A DNA stretch of 64,000 nucleotides from Omphalotus guepiniiformis (lineage: Eukaryota > Basidiomycota > Agaricomycetes > Agaricales > Omphalotaceae). Below are positions 10,739 through 21,382 of the stretch, piece by piece. The translations under genes and the position numbers were made by a program. The stretch's first letter is position 1; each line of letters begins with the position of its first letter. Location of the stretch: the NCBI GenBank assembly GCA_028554645.1, contig JAQOOI010000079.1:1-64000 (forward strand), given 5' to 3'. The notes below the pieces were generated by a model. The model was not told the DNA's origin. It saw only the letters and a list, made by a program, of their open reading frames with translations, and did no database searches.

Positions 10739-10819
10739 GTCACTGCGGGAGTCGAACCTTGCCACGAGGTGGTAGCTGCCACGTTTGCATGACACGCGCG
10801 CCGATTGCACTACAGTGCC
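10739..10819 (-). ncRNA. tRNA-like / SINE-type element, copy 1
   Basis: Read on the minus strand, it has a 5' arm GGCACTG pairing with a 3' arm CAGTGAC at six of seven positions, as in an acceptor stem. A perfect Pol III A box (TAGTGCAATCG) and B box (GGTTCGACTCC) are present. The central hairpin seen in the other two copies is not pairable here. Its two arms match different copies: one resembles copy 3 (CCACGAGGTG) and the other copy 2 (CGTTTGCATG). It is therefore probably a recombinant and likely not a functional tRNA. Confidence 0.65.
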
Positions 10820-11574
10820 ATGGTTACTCCTTTCATTTACAGTTATGGAAGGGGCTTGTGGCTCAAACATCCGAATGACAACACATTGATGCAGTCGAAT
10901 GGCCGTGGGCTTTCATATGATGTTTACACTCAATACAGTTCGGTGTTCTCATGGACAAGGGCTTGAAGGCGCTTCAGTTAATGACAGGTTGTTATATACT
11001 GGCGTGTGCGGCTGGAGCGTCTGCACATTGCAGGGCTATGTATCTAAGGTAACACACGGCCACCATGCGGGAAGCGCGTTACCCCAGACGGAGTGGCCAG
11101 CAGCAGAATTGATGTCTGTGTCACAGGCCGCCGGACCTGCTGCGGGCCGGGAGTGCAGTGGCAGGGTTGGCTGGAGCAGCAGCACAACCATCTACCCTAT
11201 GCGTTGTATTTGAATTATACCTAACCTCCTAGCCCCAGAGTGGCCAGCGGCAGAATTGATGTCTGTGTCACAGGCCGCCGGACCTGCTGCGGGCCGGGAG
11301 CGCAGTGGCAGGGTTGTCAGTACAAACCACTGCTCTATGTGTCATATTTGAATGAAGCTCTGCTCATAACTATTCACATTTGACAAGGGAAAATAGGTGT
11401 GTTTCTCTGTATATTTATTGTTCAATATGCGGGTTGAGCGCTCAAAACAAAATATTTTTTGAACACGTTTTGAGCAACCCCTAATCTGCACTTGACCTCA
11501 TTGTGGTGTGATTTCATGCAGCGTTAGAACCTAATTTCGGTCTGGAGTAAAAGATTTAGCCGAAACCATTATTG

Positions 11575-11657
11575 GTCACTGCGGGAATCGAACCCGGGCA
11601 CTCAACAAACGGCGCCTGTCGTTTGTTGCATGCAGGTGCCCACTGCACTACAGTGCC
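11575..11657 (-). ncRNA. tRNA-like / SINE-type element, copy 2
   Basis: Acceptor-like arms GGCACTG and CAGTGAC pair at six of seven positions. The A box is TAGTGCAGTGG and the B box GGTTCGATTCC, both perfect consensus. A D-like stem GTGC/GCAC and a T-like stem (CGGG/CCCG) are present. Instead of a normal anticodon arm there is a perfect 9-bp hairpin, CAACAAACG with CGTTTGTTG around an 8-nt loop. It fits a tRNA-derived Pol III unit. It is not a standard tRNA because the middle hairpin is too long. Confidence 0.7.
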
Positions 11658-12447
11658 ATGGTTACACCTTTCATTTACGGTTATGAAAGGGGGATTGTGG
11701 CTCAAACGTCCTAATGACAACACATTTATGGAGCTGAACGGCCGTGGGCTTCCATATGATGTTTACACTCAATACGACAGCTGGATATTCTCGGAGGCAG
11801 GTTGGGCTGAGAGCTTCCCGAGTATTGAATAGCTCGGCGCTCGAAAGGGCTTCAGCAGATGTCATGTCCCTGTAGAGTGGCCAGCGGCAGCAGAACTGAT
11901 GTCTGTGTCCTAGGCTGGCGGACCTGCTGTGGGCCGGGAACACAGTACCGTAGAGAGTAGCCAAAATTGGTGACTGTGTTGACTGCCGCCGGGCCTGATG
12001 CGGAGCGGGAGCACAGTGGTGATTTTGTCAATAAAAATGTCTACTCATGCAGATTGCAATGTGGTATGTAAGGTTGGGCTGTCTGGCGCCTAACCCTGGT
12101 AATGCACCGGACCTGGACCGGGGCGGACCTACAGCCATGATTCTCAACACTCGGGTTCTACTATCATTTCTGTTCGTGTGCTGCTTGCATATTGTTTTAG
12201 AAGGACGTGAATTGCAGAGTAATTGGACTATGCTAAACTCGAGCTCTGCTCGTAATGCAACTTTGGGAGACATTTCAAACAAAGTGTGTACCCACCACTG
12301 CTGCACTACAGCACTGCAAGTTACTGTGCCCAAAATGTACGCAGTAGGTACCATGGCAGAGTAAGTGCAACATGCTGCATCCACCTGCTCACCGTTAAAA
12401 ATGAATAATTTCGTTGTGGAGTAAAATTTTAGCCACAGGAATCATTG

Positions 12448-12528
12448 TTCACTGCGGGAGTCGAACCCGACCACGAGATGGGATCTGCCACATCTCCGTG
12501 GCACGCGCACCCACTGCACTACAGTGCG
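12448..12528 (-). ncRNA. tRNA-like / SINE-type element, copy 3
   Basis: It has the same plan as copy 2, with A box TAGTGCAGTGG and B box GGTTCGACTCC. The terminal arms pair less well (CGCACTG with CAGTGAA). The central hairpin has a different sequence, CCACGGAGATG with CATCTCGTGG around a 10-nt loop and one bulge. Both arms differ from copy 2 yet still pair, which suggests the hairpin matters or is inherited as a unit. Confidence 0.65.
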
Positions 12529-13055
12529 ACGACTGCTCTTGCCCGCTGTAGTTACATAAAGGGCTCGACGGCTCAAGCGATATTGTTTATCCCTTCACAT
12601 AAATGACAACACATTGATGCAGTCGAACGGACGTGGGCTTTCATATGATGTTTACAATCAATACAGTTCTGTATTCTCATGGACAAGGGCTTGAATGCGC
12701 TTCAGCTGAAGACAGGTGTTTATACACTGGCGTGTGCGGCTGGGGCGTCCGCATACTGCAGGGCTATGTTTTTGAGACTGAGAAAGGGTGGCCACCGGAC
12801 CTGCTGCGGGCCGGGAACACAGTATCTCATAACCCGGCAGGAATAGCGTTGGTGGCTGTGTTGACCGCCGCCGGACCTGACGCGGGCCGGGAGCGCAGGG
12901 GCGGGGTTGTCAGTACAAACCACTGCTCTATGCAAATTGCAATGTGGTGGGCCCTATAAGTTCCGCTGCACCTGTGGATGCAGCATGCTTGCAATTATTC
13001 AATGAACGATATAAAAACAGACGTAAATGACCTCAGTGTCTCTTAAATCATAACC

Positions 13056-14161
13056 AGGCTTGCGGGACCTGTGAGCAACACCGCCCAGAGTGGGTAACGA
13101 TGAGAATTGAGCGGGCTGCTTAGTCAGCAGCAGCCGTAGATGGTCAGGTGAGTGCATATATGCAGGTGTGATCTACATTTTGGTGATTCAGCTGTTTTAT
13201 GCATAGAAGAGTAGACGAAACATACATTTTCACTGAATCTGAAGCACGACAGGACATGCAAGGCATGTATTAAGTCTCGCCCAGGACGAAAACTGGTAGA
13301 TGTGGATGGCATTGTTCTGAAAGCGGTGTCGGCGTCATGTGAAGTGCAGTGATGGGTTCCGAGGACTCTGGAGTGGAATAGAGACGAGCACTGACGCCAG
13401 GTACGAGCAGTGAGCATCTCGCCCAGTAAAGTTGCGAGAGAGGGGTAGAATGGAGCCGGATCCGTTCGCCCATAGGTAGTAGTTGGTTTGGGCGGAAAGA
13501 AAGAGGGGGGCAAGGTGGGAAGGCGAAGCGGAGATGAGAGAGTGGAGGAAACGGCTGGGCTGCTTAGTAAGCAACTCCCGCTGACCTTTCCGCGCGGGAA
13601 CACTGAGAACAGAGTTTGCTGTTTTTAAACGTCAGTATGCCTTGCGCTAGGAAATGGACTTGGCCAAGAGATAGAGTAGTGTGATAGCTATGAAACACCT
13701 GGCGATATAAGGGATTGAAATTTGTTCAGGGTGCGGAGAAGGCCGCAAGAGCGCTTGGGGAAGTGGGCGGTGCGGACCATGCCTATACCGGTGAGCTCGC
13801 CCTAAGGCATATAGTAAGAAAAAGATATGCGCAGGTACCTAGATGACTGTAGATCACAATAGACCGATATTTGAGGCAAAAGAGCGAGGAGGTGAGGAGA
13901 GAAAAATCAAAGACGGGCTCGACCCCGCGGGGTCGAGCCGCGTCAAAGAAAGTCAATTTCCGGGCGCATCTTTCCCCGCGCAAGCGCGGCGAAAGCTTGC
14001 GCTGGTAGATACGACCTCCTGGATGATATCTCCAGCTTTGACCTAGTCGTAAAGATTATTATTACGGGCTACAGAAATTTCAAAAGTTTCAGTGCCAGGG
14101 AATGGGCGCGGGGAGGCGTGGGAAAGTGCAGGATGGCCATCCTGGAGCGTGATCTAGGAGT
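13056..14161. repeat. 1106-bp tandem duplication, copy A
   Basis: The block starts AGGCTTGCGGGACCTGTGAG and is followed directly by a second copy starting at 14162. It contains a 24-bp perfect palindrome near 13915-13938 (GGCTCGACCCCG and its complement) and a hairpin near 13978-14002 (GCGCAAGC with GCTTGCGC). A smaller palindrome AGGATGGCCATCCT lies near 14130. No protein frame is supported. Confidence 0.9.
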
Positions 14162-15268
14162 AGGCTTGCGGGACCTGTGAGCAACACCGCCCAGAGTGGG
14201 TAACGATGAGAATTGAGCGGGCTGCTTAGTCAGCAGCAGCCGTAGATGGTCAGGTGAGTGCATATATGCAGGTGTGGTCTACATTTTGGTGATTCAGCTG
14301 TTCTATGCGTAGAAGAGTAGACGAAACATACATTTTCACTGAATCTGAAGCACGACAGGACATGCAAGGCATGTATTCAGTCTCGCCCAGGACAAAAACT
14401 GGTAGATGTGGATGGCATTGTTCTGAAAGCGGTGTCGGCGTCATGTGAAGTGCAGTGATGGGTTCCGAGGACTCTGGAGTGGAATAGAGACGAGCACCCA
14501 CACCAGGTACGAGCAATGAGCATCTCGCCCAGTAAAGGTGCGAAAGAGGGGTAGAATGGAGCCGGATCTGGTCGCCCATAGGTAGTAGTTGGTTTGGGTG
14601 GAAAGAAAGAGGGGGGCAAGGTGGGAAGGCGAAGCGGAGATGAGAGAGTGGGGGAAACGGCTGGGCTGCTTAGTAAGCAACTCCCGCTGACCTTTCCGCG
14701 CGGGAACACTGAGAACAGAGTTTGCTGTTTTTAAATGTCAGTATGCCTTGCGCTAGGAAATGGACTTGCCCAAGAGATAGAGTAGTGTGATAGCTATGAA
14801 ACGCCTGGCGATATAAGGGATTGAAAATTGTTCAGGGTGCGGAGAAGGCCGCAAGAGCGCTTGGGGAAGTGGGCGGTGCGGACCATGCCTATACCGGTGA
14901 GCTCGCCCTAAGGCATATAGTAAGAAAAAGATATGCGCAGGTACCTAGATGACTGTAGATCACAATAGACTGATATTTGAGGCAAAAGAGCGAGGAGGTG
15001 AGGAGAGAAAAATCAAAGACGGGCTCGACCCCGCGGGGTCGAGCCGCGTCAAAGAAAGTCAATTTCCGGGCGCATCTTTCCCCGCGCAAGCGCGGCGAAA
15101 GCTTGCGCTGGTAGATACGACCTCCTGGATGATATCTCCAGCTTTGACCTAGTCGTAAAGATTATTATTACGGGCTACAGAAATTTCAAAAGTTTCAGCG
15201 CCAGGGAATGGGCGCGGGGAGGCGTGGGAAAGTGCAGGATGGCCATCCTGGAGCGTGATCTAGGAGTA
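14162..15268. repeat. 1106-bp tandem duplication, copy B
   Basis: This is nearly identical to copy A, with scattered single-base differences such as CACCCACACCAGG for CACTGACGCCAGG. It has the same palindromes near 15022-15045 and 15085-15109. It ends GATCTAGGAGTAGG, after which sequence becomes unique. The low divergence implies a recent duplication. Confidence 0.9.
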
Positions 15269-15354
15269 GGTCCTGACAATCCACCCCACTCTTCGTCCTC
15301 GACGAACGGATTGGACCAATTGGCGCGAAATGAGTTACTCACCTACACCTTGCC

Positions 15355-17374
15355 ATGGTCGATGTACGGATTGAGCAAGTGAGGGATGCACCACCGATCG
15401 TGGGTGCATGTCTGTCCCGCAGAGGAGTAGGTATTTGTAAAGCTCAAGTCTTATCTTTGGCCACTCACATGTGCTGGTCTTTTGTAGGATATAAGCCCCC
15501 AACCTATGTCCCGCGTTTCAACATCCCCCATCTATTGGACGGAAATGGCTCTCTATGGTGAGTGCCCAATGCCTTCCCCTCCCTGGTGATGGTGCGCAGC
15601 CCTGACCCTGGTGGCAGCCTGGCACCTTCCTGTGCAGCCCCGACCCTGGTGGCGACATGGCACCTCTGAGCGCAGCCCCGACCCTGGTGGCAGCGCGGCC
15701 ACTTTCAGTGCAGCCCCGACCCTGGAGGCTGCACAACGCCTCCATTAGGGACCTACCCCTTCACACCTGGCTACGGACCATCGTTCCCACCACTGGAGGC
15801 CTTCATGCACCTCTGTCTGCCGTTCCTTTTAGTCGTCGTGTTCCATTTACCCCCATTAACTAACTCGTTTTTAGGATCACGCCGCCTTTGTGGCGGCAAG
15901 GAGTACGCGGGCCTGGATGCGAGGGAGGAGCGTATCGTATTGGATATCGACAGTACCTCCTTCTTCCAGAGGGCCTATTCTCGGCAGCAGGAGCTTGAGG
16001 CTGAGGTGGATCAAGCCAGTGATCAACTAACCCCCCTGAGGTCATACCCCCTTCGCTCACGAACCTCTGTACCATCTTTGGTTACCCTGAAAGATCTTGT
16101 GGGCCCTGTGCCCACAATTGTGCCGCCGGTATCTTCACAGGAGCGTTCCAACGCTTCTCATCCGTCCCATTCCCCACCCAAGCGGTGTAATGCCAAGTCC
16201 AAGCATAACGAGCAGGTTCTACGCGCGGATTAACGTCTTAAACGTCAGCAGGCTGCCGGCAATGGCTTGAAAGCTTGCGTGCTGGCGAGGAAAGCGCAAG
16301 CGGAGAGGCATTCAGTGGCACTAAAGGGTGTTTTTGCGCATCCGCGGGGGGTATGGACGGGTCGTAGAACGATTTTCAACGGCAAAACGTATGTCTTGGA
16401 TGAGGTTCTTCAGCGCCCAGACATGCAGCTGGTAGGGTGGGAGGGTCGGTGAGTATTTTCCGTTCATAACGTTAGCGGCGTAATTTTGATAAATGTTCCC
16501 GTAGCCATACCAAAATTCTCGAGGATTCAGAGGGTTTACCTCTGGTTTCCATGTGCCCTATGCCGAGGTCAAGTGAGTGGGGTTCCTTGGTGGAGCGTGT
16601 GCACCGAACTTTCATGGGTTTGGGGTGGGATCTTTGATGGGGGAAGGGAGATCATCGCAGAGGATCTCACATGTCCGTGCCCATGGGCATATCCTTTGGT
16701 GGTGGTCAGACTCAGCCTGCAACCTTTGCCCATACAACCCTTGACGAGCAGGTGCTTTCAAGTATTTGGAATAATGCTGATGTTCAGCGGGTAGTGGGCT
16801 TATGCAATGGTAAATCTGTCCTCATCCCATACTTCCATCTGTCTCACCACTTTCAGGCCATTTTAAATGTTACTATCCTTCCCTTCACCGACTTTACCGC
16901 AACGTCATGGATCGGCTGCGATCACAGAATCCCGCTCTCAAGGAACCATTCAGTAATTGCGCCTTTGCAGCTGCCAACATCAACGTTGGGAGGGCGGTGA
17001 CACTTCGGCATGTGGATTATCTGAACCTAATCTTTGGAATGTGCGCAGTGTTTCCCACCGGTACCTTTGACTATCAGAAGGGAGGTCATCTAGTTCTGTG
17101 GGATCTTGGATTGGTGCTTGAATTTCCACCTGGCACTGTTATTCTCCTACCATCCGCTCTTTTGGAACATTCCAATGTATGCATTGCACCTGATGAGCAG
17201 CGCTGTTCACTCACACTGTATTCGACCTCTGGGCTTTTTCATTGGTGTCATAATGGAGGTATGTCTGATAAGGATTTTCAGGCCAATGCCAGCAGCAGTG
17301 TTAGGGAGGATTGGGAGCGTCATAAGGTTAGGTTGTGGAGGGATGGTTTGGACCTTCTTAAGTCGTCAAATTAG
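15355..17374 (+). pseudogene. TET/JBP-type 2OG-Fe(II) dioxygenase with two nonsense codons
   Basis: The C-terminal half is the Fe(II)/2-oxoglutarate dioxygenase fold expanded with KDZ transposons in mushroom-forming fungi. The metal motif HVD lies at 17009-17017, a GGHLVLWDL segment follows, the distal His of LLEHSN is at 17168 and a 2OG-binding Arg candidate is at 17201. Family members oxidise 5-methylcytosine. Introns 16449-16504 and 16810-16856 join 15875-16448, 16505-16809 and 16857-17374 in one frame. That frame carries TAA at 16231-16233 and TGA at 16635-16637, both explainable as C-to-T changes of CAA and CGA. Exons upstream of 15875 (about 15355-15452 and 15488-15557) are tentative. 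The metal residues are intact, so the loss looks recent. No KDZ transposase is seen in the window. Confidence 0.75.
15597..15735. repeat. Minisatellite, about 42-bp period, four copies
   Basis: Four imperfect copies are centred on GCAGCCCCGACCCTGGTGGC. They lie in the 5' part of the TET/JBP pseudogene, probably in an intron. Confidence 0.7.
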
Positions 17375-17589
17375 TTTTCTCTTGTCTATGTTCAGAATCT
17401 CATTTATTTCAAATACGAAGATGATTTTTATTTCTGTCACTGGATATAAGATTGAGGGTGATATGAAGGAAAGTGAAATGTGCCGTAAAGATGTAATGTA
17501 TCTAGATATTTATTCCAACCCTTTTCACATAGTTTCACGAAAAATCTTGTGTTGAGCAATTTGTAGCGAAAATAAGAGAAGTTTGGTTA

Positions 17590-18220
17590 TTATCTGAATG
17601 AGTCTTTAAACGAGTCTTTAAACGGAAATAAAAAGAGTACGGAGATGTGAGGAATGTACAGTGCTCACCTGAGGATAGTGAACATGTGGATACATACGAC
17701 ACGGGGATGATAACTCGTCATTCACCTGAGGATAGTGAACATGTAGATATAACACACTGCAAACAATTCAACATAAATTCCGTGGGAAAATGCTAAAGAT
17801 GTCGTGAAATAACATGAAAAAGTTTAATTTTTCATGTTATTTCACCATATTTTTAACATTTTCCCACGGGATTTATGATGAATTGCTTGCAGTGACACGG
17901 GGATGACAATTCGTCGTGGACGAAAGGACACACCTGCGCAAAGCCAAGGATATCCAGCAGGAAGTAAGAGGATAGTGAACATGTAGATATAACACGGTGA
18001 TGGCAACCCGTCGTGGACGAAAGGACACACCTGCGCAAAGCCAAGGAAATCCGGCGGGAAGTAAGAGGATAGTGAACATATAGATATGACGGAAATCCGG
18101 CGGGAAGTAAGAGGATAGTGAACATATAGATATGACGGGTGATGGCAACCCGTCGTGGACGAAAGGACACACCTGCGCGAAACCAAGAAAGACATTACCC
18201 GTACTCATCTGATATCAAAC
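17590..18220. repeat. Minisatellite cluster with GTCGTGGACGAAAGGACACA motif
   Basis: A unit of roughly 100 bp recurs four times between about 17895 and 18190. It contains GTCGTGGACGAAAGGACACA, then ACCTGCGCAAAGCCAAGGA, then GGCGGGAAGTAAGAGGATAG and TGAACATRTAGATAT. Upstream, CACCTGAGGATAGTGAACAT occurs twice (about 17668 and 17723). Confidence 0.8.
17770..17878. repeat. Imperfect stem-loop of about 109 bp (MITE-like)
   Basis: The left arm runs CATAAATTCCGTGGGAAAAT then GCTAAAGATGTCGTGAAATAACATGAAAAA. The right arm is its imperfect inverse, ending CCCACGGGATTTATG. The loop is only a few bases (GTTTAAT). It looks like a miniature inverted-repeat element. Confidence 0.75.
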
Positions 18221-18229
18221 AAGAGAGCG

Positions 18230-18700
18230 AACATGTAAATTTGTCGCCATGACGGCAGCTCGTCATGGACGAACAGGGCAAATCAGTGCAAAGACAAGGA
18301 AAACCAGCGTGAAAACATATGAGGAACGATACTGTCACCTGAGATCAATGAATAGATTGGTACCACAAGGACCCGTGCAACGACAAGGGAAAACCATTGC
18401 TCCTGTGATGGCAGCTCTGTGCGCCACAAAGAGGAGGAGATTGATGCTTTTTGCTACGAGAATCTGAAAAACAGACGGGTATATTCTGTAAATGACATGG
18501 GAAGAATGTAAAGAGAATACTCAAGGCAGTGCAATAGGATCAACGAAAACGAAAACAATAGCATATGAAGAACATAGGGGTACTACTCACCTGGGATCGA
18601 TTACGCACGATCGCGGAAGGACCGTTCATTTTGTGTGGATGTGTCGGCTGAAACCAATACCAAGTAAGTTGACGATTAGTATGCAATGATAAGGCCAAGA
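18230..18700. repeat. Degenerate repeats flanking the Mug113-like gene
   Basis: Phrases such as TCACCTGAGATCA and GAGAATCTGAAAAACAGACG recur at about 18330, 18460 and 18590, and again downstream of the gene near 19507, 19620 and 19686. They look like diverged copies of one unit now interrupted by the gene. Confidence 0.5.
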
Positions 18701-18867
18701 TTTTGAAGTACATTATACCAGAAGTTTAATAATATATGAAACAGAACAAAATATCCCGAATGAAGTTGTTCGTCATCCATATCACCCATACAATCAAATA
18801 CTACAGGCTCGGAACCACTGGACCAAAAGATAAGATGATTGTGAATAGAAAACAGAAAGGGAGTACC

Positions 18868-19348
18868 TTATAGACCCGCCATGAACCTCATGGCCCAACG
18901 AATAGCTCTCGCCGCATCCTTTGGTTGTCCCCCAAATTGAAAGATCTCCCTATGTCGCCGTCCGCCTGACGCAAGTTAGTCAGAATCATGAGAAATCAAA
19001 CGACTTACAATGCACGCAAATGTTTCGTGGCCACCGTCGGCACAGTCGTTGCAGAAGTATGTGCACCAATTGCTCTGTTATCAGTACATACACCCTCTGT
19101 GAATTGAATATGAATTGAAGATGAGTGTACGAACCTTCGCGAATACTGTAGCGAACTGGTACTCCGCCGTACCATAGCTGTAATTGCCCCACACACTGCC
19201 GTCTCCACTCCCTCTGACGCCGCTTCATGTCTACTGTCCGTCCCACTTTGAATTTCGCACCAGAATTGCCAATTCGAAAAAAATACAGCCATCCCGGCCT
19301 ATCTGCTGCTGATACAGGCCGTCTCAGTGCACATCTCCAAGAGGTCAT
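18868..19348 (-). CDS. GIY-YIG / T5orf172 (Mug113-like) protein, three exons
   Basis: Exons 19135-19348, 19009-19074 and 18868-18965 are joined across introns of 60 and 43 bp (GTTCGT...ACAG and GTAAGT...TCAG). They make 126 codons including the stop. The protein reads GWLYFFRIG, then KFKVGRTVDMKRRQREW, then QLWYGGVPVRYSIREEQLVH, and ends with a CGRRHREIFQFGG-like segment. This is the order of the T5orf172/Mug113 branch of the GIY-YIG nuclease superfamily: a beta-hairpin, an Arg-bearing helix and a Glu in a later helix. The ending resembles that of the gene at 46020-46511, so they are paralogues. More N-terminal exons may exist upstream of 19348. Catalysis is unproven, since the canonical GIY and YIG tyrosines are only partly present. 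The biological role is unknown. Confidence 0.65.
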
Positions 19349-19810
19349 CTGATTAGGGGTGTATGAGGAGGCTGAGAGGAGGATCTGTAGCTATCGAGGA
19401 ACGTTGAGGGTGATAGCATCGCCCAGAGACATAAGTACTCACCAAAGAATCTTATGAGAGGAGAGAAAGTTCAGTGTGAAGACATATGATGCATGTAAGA
19501 GAACTCACCTGAGATCAGAATAGTCAACTCTGTCACGCAACTAAGCAACTAAGCAACGTACGATGGTATTGGTCGACACAAGTTGCAAAGCAGAGTGGAA
19601 GAGGATGATGTATTGTCCTTCGAGATTCTGAAAACAGACGAGTATATTCAGTGTGATAACATATAAGGAAGCACGTAAGACTACTCACCTGAGTATGATC
19701 AACGACATAACAAGAGCTCAACTACTAACGCACGATCATATTGGTTGGTTGAGGCCAGTGTGCGCTGCAAAAGAAAGAGATTGAGATACAGCGCTACGAG
19801 ATGCTGAAGG

Positions 19811-20035
19811 CGGACTTGAGCAGATCTCAAGGCATACCAGTGCATGAGGTGATACCATTTTACCCAGAGCATATCTCTGAGTAGCGGTATATCTAAGAAC
19901 GGATGCCATATCCAGAGCCAATCTCCAGGTACGGGTGAAGAGAAGAAGAACGGTACTTCGTCGTGGACGAAGTGTGGCGCAACGTACGAAGTGTGGCACA
20001 ACATAAATATTTACCGACAGCTTCGTTGGCGACAC
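19811..20035 (-). repeat. Dispersed repeat, diverged copy
   Basis: The segment running from GCAGATCTCAAGGCATACC through ATCCAGAGCCAATCTCCAGG to TTCGTCGTGGACGAAGTGTG matches both arms of the palindrome at 26.2-28.5 kb (27205-27395 and 27500-27700) with many substitutions. It is an older copy of the same element. Confidence 0.7.
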
Positions 20036-21382
20036 ATGACAGCAGTGCAGGTAAACCCCTACCCCTTTTCTTTCGCGCCACATCACCTAGGTCGGAATCG
20101 ACGTGCCCTTACTCAAGCCTCTAGATACTCGTTAGCACTCGTTGTTCCTGTTTTTCCGCCCTCCGCTCCCATTTCATCGCAAATGCGCTTCAGTAAGTAT
20201 AGTTCATCACTTCACAACTTGGACTTCCCCCAATGGCTCTGGTGAGACTGCCCAGCAGGCACAGGTCACCGGTCAGCTCTCAGGCGGGATCCCGCCCACT
20301 CTCGCAGCTGACCACACTTACTGTGGCAGCCTTTCTGGGGCCCAAAGGTCTGCCGACCTTTGCCCATGCCTCATCATCTCATGCATCTCTCTGACAGGAT
20401 CACCCTAAGCCTTTCGCTCCATACAGCAGCAGAACAAGTCAAGACTGAAGACCTGTGCACAGGTCCTGTGTAGGAGGACTGTTGGACTACTTGCATTAGA
20501 TACTTTGCAAACATTGGACTACTTGTATTAGATACTTCTTGGATGGATTGCAAGATACAATCACTTGACCTGAACTTGATTTGTGTCTTACATGAAGACT
20601 GCTTGCCTACTTCCTTGGCTGACGATACTTTCTATCAAAATTCTTCAATATGCTGATACGAGGAGGCGAAGATTCTTCATTGCCCTGTAAACGTTCAGCT
20701 TGGCGATGTGGCGGTACCTGTTGAGAGACTGATTGATGAGGGTGCTGATGTTGCTCAACATCTGCTATGTGCAACAAGGTCAGCTATATCTCTATACTCA
20801 AAGTCTGCCTGCATCCACCTTCGTTTGATTGAACGCTACGCCCATCCTGGGAACCCTGCCTTGCAGGGGCGCCGGAAGTCAATGCAGAGGGTTTACGAAG
20901 GAAGGGGTTTGTAGATGGGGGATTTGGCGTCCCATTTCCTGGGTAAACAGGGCATTGTGTGAAAGATCCTGCTTGAACTGAATGATAACCCTACCTGTTG
21001 TACCAGCGGTGGAGGGACTGGAGTTTGATGTAGAGGATTTACAAAGGAAGGGATTAAAAGCTTGCACTGGCGGGCCACCTAACAAAGTAACGACGGTATC
21101 CATTGAATTATTAATCTGACGTGAAGCAAATGAAGGGCTGTATCCGTACCTGACTTCACTGCCCCAACTAAGAGAGGAGGTGTATTGTTAGTTAGTTTGT
21201 TAAGTGACCCCAAGGACGATGGGATAAATACACACCAGCAGAGTGGCTCACTGCAGCGCTAGAATGTGAAGCTTGTCCAGCATACGGCTGAGAGGTCCCT
21301 TGATGAATGGAAGGGTGATGGTCTGAGTGATTGGAGGACAGAGATAAGTCAGATGGCAGATGATGCATGATAGGTTATTGGG
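20036..21382. other. Intergenic, no gene supported
   Basis: Only short frames occur. A roughly 35-bp segment (GGATTTACAAAGGAAGGGAT type) appears twice, near 20888 and 21035. No known element or gene is recognised. Confidence 0.4.

Larger units (their letters stand above)
10440..12960. repeat. Three tandem units of about 840-875 bp
   Basis: Three diverged units follow one another. Each carries a tRNA-like element (10739, 11575, 12448) followed by a shared block containing GGCTCAA and ATGACAACACAT and then GGCCGTGGGCTT, CATATGATGTTTACA and CTCAATAC (near 10860-10940, 11695-11775 and 12600-12665). Between them lie several copies of a GC-rich motif, CCGGACCTGCTGCGGGCCGG, near 11123, 11279, 11918, 11990 and 12795. 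This motif is itself an imperfect dyad. No protein gene is supported. Confidence 0.75.

Noticed and set aside
10739..12528. Functional nuclear tRNA genes
   Set aside because: The central hairpin is far too long for an anticodon arm and no anticodon loop can be placed, although A and B boxes are perfect.
13124..14709. Duplicated 110-159-codon frames in the 1106-bp repeat
   Set aside because: Low-complexity Ser/Pro content, no intron or domain signal, and overlapping frames on the same strand look equally open.
17590..18200. CRISPR-like array
   Set aside because: Repeats are long and degenerate without regular spacers, and the genome is eukaryotic.
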